Shown in pieces: positions 1 to 4,917 of a stretch of DNA of 6,289 nucleotides. The DNA is from Dehalococcoidia bacterium (GTDB lineage Bacteria > Chloroflexota > Dehalococcoidia > JAENJB01), in the NCBI GenBank assembly GCA_030690705.1, contig JAUYGE010000141.1:1-6289 (forward strand). The letters are read 5' to 3'. Position 1 is the first letter of the stretch; the number at the start of each line of letters is the position of its first letter. Both the position numbers and the translations under genes were made by a program. The notes beneath the pieces are model-generated. The model was not told where the DNA came from. It did no database searches and saw only the letters and a program-made list of their open reading frames with translations.

Positions 1-97
1 AGGCCATCAGGGTATCGGGGACGCTCACCGCCACCCCTATCCTCTTGTCTCCTAAATCAAGGCCCAGGCTGCGCGTGGTTGGCCACCTCCGCGACAA
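1..97 (-). CDS. ruvX: RuvX/YqgF-type Holliday junction resolvase, 5' end only
   Basis: The minus strand from the left edge encodes the N-terminus of a RuvX/YqgF protein, an RNase H-fold putative Holliday-junction resolvase that is also linked to 16S rRNA processing. The visible core reads SLGLDLGDKRIGVAVS and continues VPDTLMA to the edge. This is the family's first beta-strand signature, with the conserved Asp of LGLDLG and the GxKRIGVAVS loop. Only about 32 codons lie in the window. The start is uncertain. TTG at 95-97 is the only conventional start after the in-frame TAA at 101-103, and AGGT lies five bases before it; it would add the residues MSRRWPT. A stronger Shine-Dalgarno (84-90) instead points to ACG at 74-76, where family members usually begin with Met. 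The gene is on the same strand as alaS and about 125 bases downstream of it. alaS and ruvX are neighbours in many bacteria, which supports the call. Confidence 0.85.
   Translation of the reverse strand, partial: MSRRWPTTRSLGLDLGDKRIGVAVSVPDTLMA
84..90 (-). promoter_or_regulatory. Strong Shine-Dalgarno inside the 5' end of ruvX
   Basis: The minus strand reads GGAGGTG, a seven-base complement of the 16S rRNA anti-Shine-Dalgarno. It is followed by a seven-base spacer and then ACG at 76-74. The ACG codon sits exactly where RuvX proteins normally start (M-R-x-LGLD). The site therefore suggests either real initiation at ACG or a one-base ATG-to-ACG change, rather than use of the TTG 21 bases upstream. 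This is inference from spacing and family length. Confidence 0.5.
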
Positions 98-126
98 AGA
101 TTACCTGATGTTATCTAACCACTATT

Positions 127-202
127 GTCATTGCGAGCGAAGCGAAGCAATCCGGACCCCACCCCCGACGGATTGCTTCGGCACTTCGTGCCTCGCAATG
201 AC
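127..202. repeat. 76-bp paired palindromic repeat, copy 1 (REP/BIME-like)
   Basis: Two inverted half-modules flank an 18-base spacer (153-170). The left module (127-152, 26 nt) begins GTCATTGCGAG and ends CGAAGCAATC. The right module (171-202, 32 nt) is the reverse form, with a side hairpin GGCAC-TTC-GTGCC at 180-192. The arms can pair through an 11-bp outer stem and a 10-bp inner stem. Pairing extends by two bases outward (125-126 with 203-204) and by two bases inward. The unit lies between alaS and ruvX and leaves only 18 bases to the alaS stop. No U-tract follows it, so I do not call a terminator. The copy at 6169-6244 has the same total length and spacer length. I know of no function, and a non-autonomous REP/BIME-type element is the best guess. 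Confidence 0.85.
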
Positions 203-220
203 AAATTAAACAACCTCAAA

Positions 221-2842
221 CTAGCGCCCCGACACCAGCTTCCTCACCAGCGCCAGCGCTTCGTCCAGCTTCTCCTTGTCCCGGCCCCCCGCCTGCCCCA
301 TCTCCGCCCGGCCACCACCACCGCCGCCTGCCACCCTGGCCACCTGCTTCAGTATGTTGCCGGCGTGGAACCCCTGGGCAATCAGGTCGGATGTCACCAT
401 GGCCAGGAAGTGGGGCTTGTCCTCGTGGACGGTCCCCAGCACCACGATGCCGCTCTTCAGCCGCTCGCGCACCATGTCCCCCACCTCGCGCAGGGCGGTC
501 AGGCTGAGCCCGTTCACTCTGGCTGAGAGGACGTTCTTGCCGTCAATTGACTCCACCTGCTCCAGCAAGTTCTGGGCCACCCGCCGCGAGAGCTCCCTCT
601 CCAGAATCTGCGTGCCTCTCCGCTCCGCCGCCAGCTCCTCCAGGAGGGCAGCCAGCTTCGCTGGCGTCTCCTCCGGCGGGGCCTGAAGCTGCCGGGCCAC
701 GTCGCCGAGCTCCGCGAAGCGCCTTTCCACCATCATCTCCATCTCCTTGCCCGCCACGGCCTCGATACGGCGCAGGCCGGCCCCGATGCTGGTCTCGCTG
801 AGAATGTGGAACATGCCGATCTCGCCGGTGGCCCTGAGATGGGTGCCGCCGCAAAGCTCGGCGCTGACCGGAGGCTGTCCGATCTCAAGAAGCCGGACCC
901 GCTCCCCGTATTTCTCGCCGAAGAGGGCGATGGCGCCTCGTTCCACGGCCTCTTGATAGGTAGTCTCCCTTACCGTGGCCGGCAGGTCCTGGCGTATCCA
1001 GCCGTTCACCAGACGCTGCGCCTCCAGAAGCTGCGTCTCGCTCAGCGCCTCCAGATGGGAGAAATCGAAGCGCAGGCGCTCGGGAGCGACCAGCGAGCCC
1101 TTCTGTCGCACATGGCCGCCCAGCACCCGGCGCAGGGCGGACTGGAGGAGATGCGTGGCGGTGTGATGCTGGGCGATGGCGGAGCGCCGCTCGGCGTCAA
1201 TCTCTGCCGTGACCTTCTCCGCCAGCGAGATTACCCCCCGAGACATCTTGCCGCGGTGCACCACCAGGGTGGTACCGGCCCAGACGGCCTCGCTGACCTC
1301 CACCTTCCCCGATTTCCCCTCGATGGCGCCCGTATCGGTCACCTGCCCTCCCATCTCGGCGTAGAAAGGAGTCCGGTCCAGGACTATCTCCACCTCCTGC
1401 CCCTCCCGAGCCTCCTCGACGGTGTTGCCGTCTGTCCTCAGACTCACGATTCTGGCTTGAGTGCTCAGTTCCTCATAGCCGGTGAACTCAGTCGCCGGCA
1501 GGGCCTCCCCGGCGTAGTCCGAGATGGAACCGACCTTGAACTTGTGGGCCGCCCGCGCCCTCTCGCGCTGGCGAGCCATCTCCACCTCGAACCCCTCCCG
1601 GTCCACCGCCAGCCCCTGCTCCCTGGCTATCTCCTCGGTCAGCTCCACCGGAAAGCCATAGGTGTCGTGGAGATGGAAGACTTTATCTCCCGGCAGCACT
1701 TTCGTCGCCTCGGCCACCGTCAACTCCGCCATCATGCCTTCGAGCACTCCCAACCCGGTATCCAGCGCGCTGACGAACTTCGCCTCCTCGATTTCGATCA
1801 CTCTGAGTATCAGGCCTCTGTTGTCCTTCAACTCCGGATAGATATCGGCCATCAGGTCGACCACGGTCCCGGCCACCTGGCCGAGGAACGGCCCCTCCAG
1901 GCCCAGCCTCCGCCCGAAGAGGGCGGTGCGGCGCAGCACCCGCCGCAGCACGTAACCCCGCCCCTCATTGCCGGGAATGACCCCGTCGGCGATGAGAAAG
2001 GTTATCCCGCGGCTGTGCTCCGCCACCACCCGGATGGCCGTGTCTGTCTTTTCATCCCCACCGTATTGCTTGCCCGTCATGCGGGACACCTGCTCCAAAA
2101 GGGGACGAAAGAGGTCGGTGTCGTAGACCGACTTCCCGCCCTGCATCACCACGGCCAGCCTCTCCAGCCCCATGCCCGTATCGATATTTGGTTTCGGGAG
2201 CAGCGTGCGTTTCCCTTCCCTGTCCTGGTCGTACTGGGTGAAGACCAGGTTCCAGATTTCCATGAAGCGCCCGCAGGAGCAGCCCGGCCGGCAATCGGCT
2301 TTCCCGCAGCCGTGCTCCGGCCCGAAGTCATAGTGAATCTCGCTGCATGGTCCGCAGGGGCCGGAATCGCCCGCCGGTCCCCAGAAATTGTCCTTCTCTC
2401 CCAGCCTGACGATGCGGTCGGCGGGGACCTTCATCTGCCTCCAGTAGCCAAATGCCTCGTCGTCGTCCAGGAAGATGCTGACCCACAGACGTTCGGCGGG
2501 TATGCCGAGGCGCCGGGTAACCAGCTCCCAGGCCCAGGCGATGGCCTCCTTCTTGAAGTAGTCGCCGACGCTGAAGTTGCCGAGCATCTCGAAGAAGGTG
2601 AGATGGCTGGAGTCGCCCACGCGGTCGATGTCGGTGGTGCGGAAGCACTTCTGGCACGAGGCGAGGCGGGGATTCGGCGGGGTCGCCAGGCCCAGAAAAT
2701 AAGGCTTGATCTGCACCATGCCGGCGGTGGTCAGGAGCAGCGTCGGGTCTCCGTGTGGTATCAGGGAAGAGCCGGGCAGGACCGAATGCCCCTTTTCTTC
2801 AAAGAACCGGAGAAAGAGCGCCCTGAGTTGCTTGCTGTCCAA
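221..2842 (-). CDS. alaS: Alanyl-tRNA synthetase
   Basis: This cytoplasmic class II synthetase charges tRNA-Ala and hydrolyses mischarged Ser/Gly-tRNA-Ala. It is 873 aa, the usual length. The aminoacylation domain (about 1-240) contains the PHGDPTLLLTTAGMVQIKPYFLG stretch in the 29-51 region. Motif 2 is around 63-98 (KCFRTTDID, then HLTFFEMLGNFSVGDYF). A Cys cluster follows (C179, C184, C188, C190), and motif 3 is GRGYVLRRVLRR from 294. The editing domain keeps its zinc ligands H560 and H564 (HTATH) and C664 and H668 (CGGTH), with GAGLRRIEAVAG at 687-698. A charged, probably coiled-coil linker (about 700-765) leads to the C-Ala domain, which has a Gly-rich loop GGGGGGRAEMGQAGG near 839-853. 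The start is TTG. AAGGA sits seven bases upstream, and an in-frame TGA precedes it with no ATG or GTG between. No catalytic residue looks lost. A TTG start may lower translation. I see no T-box signature in the leader. Confidence 0.98.
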   Translation of the reverse strand: MDSKQLRALFLRFFEEKGHSVLPGSSLIPHGDPTLLLTTAGMVQIKPYFLGLATPPNPRLASCQKCFRTTDIDRVGDSSHLTFFEMLGNFSVGDYFKKEAIAWAWELVTRRLGIPAERLWVSIFLDDDEAFGYWRQMKVPADRIVRLGEKDNFWGPAGDSGPCGPCSEIHYDFGPEHGCGKADCRPGCSCGRFMEIWNLVFTQYDQDREGKRTLLPKPNIDTGMGLERLAVVMQGGKSVYDTDLFRPLLEQVSRMTGKQYGGDEKTDTAIRVVAEHSRGITFLIADGVIPGNEGRGYVLRRVLRRTALFGRRLGLEGPFLGQVAGTVVDLMADIYPELKDNRGLILRVIEIEEAKFVSALDTGLGVLEGMMAELTVAEATKVLPGDKVFHLHDTYGFPVELTEEIAREQGLAVDREGFEVEMARQRERARAAHKFKVGSISDYAGEALPATEFTGYEELSTQARIVSLRTDGNTVEEAREGQEVEIVLDRTPFYAEMGGQVTDTGAIEGKSGKVEVSEAVWAGTTLVVHRGKMSRGVISLAEKVTAEIDAERRSAIAQHHTATHLLQSALRRVLGGHVRQKGSLVAPERLRFDFSHLEALSETQLLEAQRLVNGWIRQDLPATVRETTYQEAVERGAIALFGEKYGERVRLLEIGQPPVSAELCGGTHLRATGEIGMFHILSETSIGAGLRRIEAVAGKEMEMMVERRFAELGDVARQLQAPPEETPAKLAALLEELAAERRGTQILERELSRRVAQNLLEQVESIDGKNVLSARVNGLSLTALREVGDMVRERLKSGIVVLGTVHEDKPHFLAMVTSDLIAQGFHAGNILKQVARVAGGGGGGRAEMGQAGGRDKEKLDEALALVRKLVSGR

Positions 2843-2849
2843 GATTATG

Positions 2850-2854
2850 TCCTT
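2850..2854 (-). promoter_or_regulatory. Shine-Dalgarno fixing the TTG start of alaS
   Basis: The minus strand reads AAGGA, then seven bases, then TTG at 2842-2840. The same reading frame is closed by TGA a little further upstream, with no other start codon between. The site therefore decides in favour of the TTG start, which gives the expected family N-terminus (DSKQLRALFLRFFEEKGH). Confidence 0.75.
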
Positions 2855-2865
2855 ATCACCAAAAT

Positions 2866-2901
2866 GTCATTCTGAGTCCCGATGTGTCGGGACGAAGAAT
2901 C
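2866..2901. repeat. Diverged hairpin half-module in the alaS 5' leader
   Basis: This 36-base module starts GTCATTCTGAG and ends CGAAGAATC. It carries a perfect 7-bp hairpin, GTCCCGA-TGTG-TCGGGAC (2876-2893). Outside that, ATTCT (2869-2873) pairs with AGAAT (2896-2900) across a two-base GA/GA internal loop. The plan matches the ATTGC/GCAAT half-modules elsewhere in the window, with the basal stem changed on both sides. It lies between the predicted alaS promoter and its Shine-Dalgarno, so it should be transcribed in the alaS mRNA, about 24 bases upstream of the start codon. No U-run follows on the alaS side, so it is not an obvious terminator. Any effect on alaS expression is speculation. Confidence 0.8.
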
Positions 2902-2924
2902 CGGACATAGGGAGAGACTCGCGG

Positions 2925-2953
2925 ATTGTAGTTTAAGCCCCAATAGCTGTCAA
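2925..2953 (-). promoter_or_regulatory. sigma70-type promoter for alaS
   Basis: On the minus strand, TTGACA (2953-2948) is followed by exactly 17 bases and then TACAAT (2930-2925). The -35 box is consensus and the -10 box matches five of six. Transcription would start near 2918, giving a leader of about 75 nt. That leader contains the hairpin module at 2866-2901 and the AAGGA site. The call is based on sequence match only. Confidence 0.7.
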
Positions 2954-2955
2954 AC

Positions 2956-2978
2956 TGACGCTTCTGATGAAAGCGTCA
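2956..2978. repeat. 8-bp inverted repeat upstream of the alaS promoter
   Basis: TGACGCTT (2956-2963) and AAGCGTCA (2971-2978) form a perfect inverted repeat around a 7-base loop. It abuts the -35 side of the predicted alaS promoter and its right arm overlaps the start of the degenerate module at 2975. It could be an operator, a hairpin, or a by-product of repeat insertion. The sequence does not decide between these. Confidence 0.5.
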
Positions 2979-3004
2979 TTGCGAGGAGCATCACGACGAA
3001 GCAG
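2975..3004. repeat. Degenerate solo half-module of the same repeat family
   Basis: It starts with an intact GTCATTGCGAG and later has CGACGAAGCAG, where intact copies end in GAAGCAATC. Its apical stem is lost or broken (GGAGCATCACGAC). It has no inverted partner nearby and looks like a decayed copy. It lies 18 bases left of the intact module at 3023. Confidence 0.65.
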
Positions 3005-3068
3005 TGTCAGCCTCCCTCCGTTGTCATTGCGAGGCACGCAGTGCCGAAGCAATCCGCCCCCGTATACT

Positions 3069-3087
3069 CTCCCCCCTGGAGGGGGAG
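3069..3087. repeat. C/G-rich 7-bp hairpin within the copy 2 spacer
   Basis: CTCCCCC (3069-3075) pairs perfectly with GGGGGAG (3081-3087) around a 5-base loop (CTGGA). It is part of the repeat cluster that fills the centre of copy 2. There is no T-run on either side that would make it a clear terminator. Confidence 0.6.
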
Positions 3088-3156
3088 TCCCGATTCACTT
3101 CGTTCATACGGGATTCCGTATGTCCCGATTCGTTTCACTTATACGGGATGCCGTAT
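3087..3156. repeat. Two adjacent 35-bp tandem repeats with nested palindromes
   Basis: Units 3087-3121 and 3122-3156 abut directly and match at 29 of 35 positions. Each begins GTCCCGATTC and ends in a 6-bp palindrome: ATACGG-GATT-CCGTAT at 3106-3121 and ATACGG-GATG-CCGTAT at 3141-3156. The intact palindrome in both units despite six differences suggests structure matters, or that the duplication is fairly recent. Confidence 0.75.
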
Positions 3157-3181
3157 GAAATCGGCAAGTGTAACGAATCGG
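3125..3181. repeat. 16-bp imperfect inverted repeat enclosing the second tandem unit
   Basis: The arm at 3125-3140 begins CCGATTCGTT and ends CACTT. The arm at 3166-3181 begins AAGTG and ends AACGAATCGG. They pair at 15 of 16 positions. The 6-bp palindrome at 3141-3156 sits directly inside the left arm, so the whole can fold as a nested hairpin of about 57 bases. This looks like a separate small palindromic element within copy 2. Confidence 0.75.
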
Positions 3182-3219
3182 AAAGTTAGAGAGAGGGGGA
3201 CTGATCACTCTCACCCTAT

Positions 3220-3242
3220 CCCTCTCCCGTCAAGGGAGAGGG
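3220..3242. repeat. Perfect 9-bp pyrimidine/purine hairpin
   Basis: CCCTCTCCC (3220-3228) pairs perfectly with GGGAGAGGG (3234-3242) around GTCAA. It lies just inside the right module of copy 2. No T-tract follows on either strand, so a Rho-independent terminator is not supported. It is best read as another repeat-type palindrome. Confidence 0.7.
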
Positions 3243-3308
3243 AACACCACGGATTGCTTCGCTTCGCTCGCAATGACACAAGGTGACGGCAGGCAACCTC
3301 CTGGGCAT

Positions 3309-3337
3309 TTGACGCCCATGCCCAAGAGGCCCATAAT
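3309..3337 (+). promoter_or_regulatory. sigma70-type promoter for the MFS transporter
   Basis: TTGACG (3309-3314), then exactly 17 bases, then CATAAT (3332-3337). Each box matches consensus at five of six positions. Transcription would begin near 3344-3345, only about 11 bases before the ATG at 3356. The mRNA would then have almost no leader, consistent with the absence of a Shine-Dalgarno. Confidence 0.65.
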
Positions 3338-3355
3338 CGGCGCGAGCCCTCCGCC

Positions 3356-4612
3356 ATGAAACACGCCGACGGCGATTCCCGCTCGATCCCCGAAAAGGAA
3401 AGACCAGGCGGCCTCTCACCCGGCTGGAAGACGGCCATCGCCGGCACCGTCATGACCTTCGCCGGGGCGGGCACCTACTTCAGCTTCGGCGTCTTCGTCC
3501 CCTACCTGCTGCAGGACTTCGGCTGGACGAGGACCGAGATCTCGGGCGCCGCTTCCCTTCGCGCCGTGGTCACCGGCCTGCTCACGCCGGTGGTGGGAAT
3601 CGCGGTGGACAGGTTCGGGACGCGAAAGGTGGCCCCCTTTTCCATTCTCTTCATCGGCCTGGGATACCTCTCACTGTTCTGGATGCACAGCCTCTGGCAG
3701 CTGTACCTGAGCGTAGGCGTGATATTGGGAGTAGGCTTGAGCGCCTCATATGTCCCGGTGGTGGCATTGCTCTTGCGCTTGTTCAGGGAACGGTCGGCAC
3801 TCCCCGTCGGCCTCCTGGATAGCGGCCGGGGCATGGGACAGATATTCTTCTCCCCGTTCATCGGCTACATGATTGCCGACTTCGATTGGAGGCTCACCTT
3901 CGTCGCTCTGGGCCTCCTGGTCTGGATACTGGCGGTGCCTTTCCTCTTCTGGATAGCTCCGGAGCCGAAGGTTACGGAGAAAGCCCGAGCCGGGACCGCC
4001 ACATCGCCTGCCGCCGTCACATCCCGGAGGGGCCATTCCTTGCGCGAAGCCCTCAGGTCGGGGAGGTTCTGGATAATACTGCTGGTCTACTTCATCAACT
4101 CCTTCGGCTTCATGATGGTCCTCTTCCATGTCGTCGCCTATGCGAGGGACAGACAGGTGCCCGAGCAGGCAGCGGCGTTGATTGTCACTGCCGCCGGCCT
4201 CTTCAGCGTCATCGGTGCGCTGCTGGCTGGAGGCCTGTCGCGTCGCATTGGCAACCGGGTCGCCCTGATGGCCGGCCTTGCAGTCCAGATCCCCGCCCTG
4301 CTGCTGCTCACCGGCGCCGGCACGGCGGTCCATTTCTATGCCACGGTGGCCCTGTTTGCGCTCGGCTATGGCGCCGTCTTCCCCCTCATGCCGACCATTG
4401 CGGGGGAGGTGTTCGGCACCCGGGCGGCGGGGGGACTCGTCGGCTCTCTGGGTATGTCCTTTACCCTGGGCATACTGCTGGGGCCCTTGTTCGCCGGCTA
4501 CATCTACGATACCACCGGAAGCTACTCCCCGGCCTTCATCACCGCGGCCGCACTCATCTTCCTGCTGCTCTTCTGCCTGCTGCCGCTCAAGCAGTATCCG
4601 AAGGAAATGTAG
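3356..4612 (+). CDS. MFS transporter, monocarboxylate/oxalate-formate (MCT/OFA)-like
   Basis: This 418-aa inner-membrane carrier has about 12 hydrophobic segments in two six-helix halves (roughly 26-50, 61-83, 95-110, 115-140, 150-172, 180-201; then 238-262, 270-293, 302-320, 325-348, 358-382, 392-412). A cytoplasmic loop at about 202-236 joins the halves. The loop between helices 2 and 3 carries the MFS motif A pattern GIAVDRFGTRK (81-91, with D85, R86 and R90). FGWTRTEIS (55-63) and the late GPLFAGYIYDTTGSYSPAF (376-394) resemble monocarboxylate and oxalate/formate carriers. Substrate is unknown; an organic acid is a guess supported by the next gene, which acts on acyl-CoA. ATG 3356 is the first possible start: no in-frame ATG, GTG or TTG lies between it and an upstream TGA at 3284. 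No Shine-Dalgarno is visible. The last codon and the stop fall inside the inverted repeat at 4608-4729. Confidence 0.92.
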   Translation: MKHADGDSRSIPEKERPGGLSPGWKTAIAGTVMTFAGAGTYFSFGVFVPYLLQDFGWTRTEISGAASLRAVVTGLLTPVVGIAVDRFGTRKVAPFSILFIGLGYLSLFWMHSLWQLYLSVGVILGVGLSASYVPVVALLLRLFRERSALPVGLLDSGRGMGQIFFSPFIGYMIADFDWRLTFVALGLLVWILAVPFLFWIAPEPKVTEKARAGTATSPAAVTSRRGHSLREALRSGRFWIILLVYFINSFGFMMVLFHVVAYARDRQVPEQAAALIVTAAGLFSVIGALLAGGLSRRIGNRVALMAGLAVQIPALLLLTGAGTAVHFYATVALFALGYGAVFPLMPTIAGEVFGTRAAGGLVGSLGMSFTLGILLGPLFAGYIYDTTGSYSPAFITAAALIFLLLFCLLPLKQYPKEM

Positions 4613-4729
4613 GGTGGGTCAAGTCCGCATGGCGGACGGACCCACCGCGATCCCCATTCCCGACCCGGTGGGTTCGCGCACCAGCCCACCCAAGACCACG
4701 TCCTACTGGTGCGCTTAACCCACCCTACA
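4608..4729. repeat. 122-bp MITE-like inverted repeat overlapping the transporter stop codon
   Basis: The terminal arms are TGTAGGGTGGGTCAAG (4608-4623) and CTTAACCCACCCTACA (4714-4729), which pair at 15 of 16 positions. Inside are two sub-hairpins. The first has GGTGGGTC (4613-4620) with GACCCACC (4639-4646), enclosing GTCCGC-ATG-GCGGAC (4623-4637). The second pairs 4667-4682 (starts GGTGGGTT) with 4708-4724 (ends AACCCACC) through a small bulge. The transporter stop TAG (4610-4612) is part of the left arm. There is no transposase, so it is a non-autonomous element or a structured 3' region. No clear target-site duplication is visible. Confidence 0.85.
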
Positions 4730-4861
4730 GCTTCGGTCGGGGTGACAGCGCGGCGGGATGAGTGCGCGTCCGGTACTTGCGCGGGAGTGACAGTCTGTCT
4801 AACAACAATTCTTCCTCCCTCTCCGAAAGGAGTCTGACATCAACGACCCTCCCCAGCCAGT
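4730..4861. other. Non-coding spacer with a small GACAG palindrome
   Basis: I see no convincing gene between the 122-bp repeat and the promoter at 4862. The stretch contains an 11-bp palindrome, GACAGTCTGTC (4789-4799), about 60 bases upstream of the -35 box. GTGACAG occurs at 4742-4748 and again at 4787-4793, and CTCC-GAAA-GGAG (4821-4832) could form a tiny hairpin. The palindrome could be a regulator site for the downstream gene, but one short palindrome is weak evidence. Confidence 0.4.
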
Positions 4862-4890
4862 TTGACACATCACCTCGCGCCTCCTATAGT
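4862..4890 (+). promoter_or_regulatory. Near-consensus sigma70 promoter for the CoA-transferase-like gene
   Basis: TTGACA (4862-4867), exactly 17 bases, then TATAGT (4885-4890). The -35 is perfect and the -10 matches five of six. The predicted start is near 4897, giving a leader of about 20 nt that carries the GGAGGT site. The gene therefore need not depend on read-through from the transporter. Confidence 0.75.
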
Positions 4891-4906
4891 TCCCTATTCC
4901 ACTCTT

Positions 4907-4912
4907 GGAGGT
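4907..4912 (+). promoter_or_regulatory. Strong Shine-Dalgarno for the ATG at 4918
   Basis: GGAGGT with a five-base spacer selects ATG 4918. A second ATG at 4914 is out of frame and too close to the site, and the TTG at 4905 overlaps the site itself. The chosen start gives the family-typical N-terminus MQALEGIKVLDLARIGPG. Confidence 0.8.
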
Positions 4913-4917
4913 AATGC

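Larger units (their letters stand above)
3021..3279. repeat. Paired repeat, copy 2, inverted, with an expanded centre
   Basis: The left module (3023-3054, 32 nt) has side hairpin GGCAC-GCA-GTGCC at 3033-3045. The right module (3252-3277, 26 nt) is the exact reverse complement of the 26-nt modules at 127-152 and 6169-6194. The pair is therefore the same element as the other two but in opposite orientation. Its spacer is 197 bases (3055-3251) instead of 18. The extra DNA consists largely of other palindromes and a tandem repeat, annotated separately. The bases next to the modules (CCG on the left, CGG on the right) match the inner edges of copy 1. I find no coding region here. Confidence 0.8.

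Noticed and set aside
125..526. Short frame starting in the first repeat (MSLRAKRSN...)
   Set aside because: The first residues are a translation of the repeat module itself and the rest is antisense to alaS. Such SLRAKRSN-type peptides are artefacts of this repeat.
806..2875. Long open frame (689 codons) on the plus strand opposite alaS
   Set aside because: It is antisense to the full-length, motif-complete alaS and has a low-complexity Pro/Leu/His/Arg-rich translation typical of a GC-rich shadow frame. It shows no recognisable domain.
2843..2925. T-box riboswitch in the alaS leader
   Set aside because: The predicted leader is only about 75 nt, shows no T-box consensus (TGGNACCGCG-like) and no terminator with a U-run.
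2866..3279. CRISPR array or integron attachment array
   Set aside because: The modules occur in both orientations with irregular spacing and differing lengths, and there are no uniform unique spacers, cas genes or integrase.
2882..3286. Plus-strand frames through the alaS-transporter intergenic region
   Set aside because: Their sequence is made almost entirely of palindromic repeats, with no Shine-Dalgarno and no protein-like composition.
3886..4761. Plus-strand frame of 291 codons overlapping the transporter
   Set aside because: It overlaps most of the MFS gene in another frame, has an Arg/Pro/His-rich translation and no domain, and runs through the 122-bp repeat.
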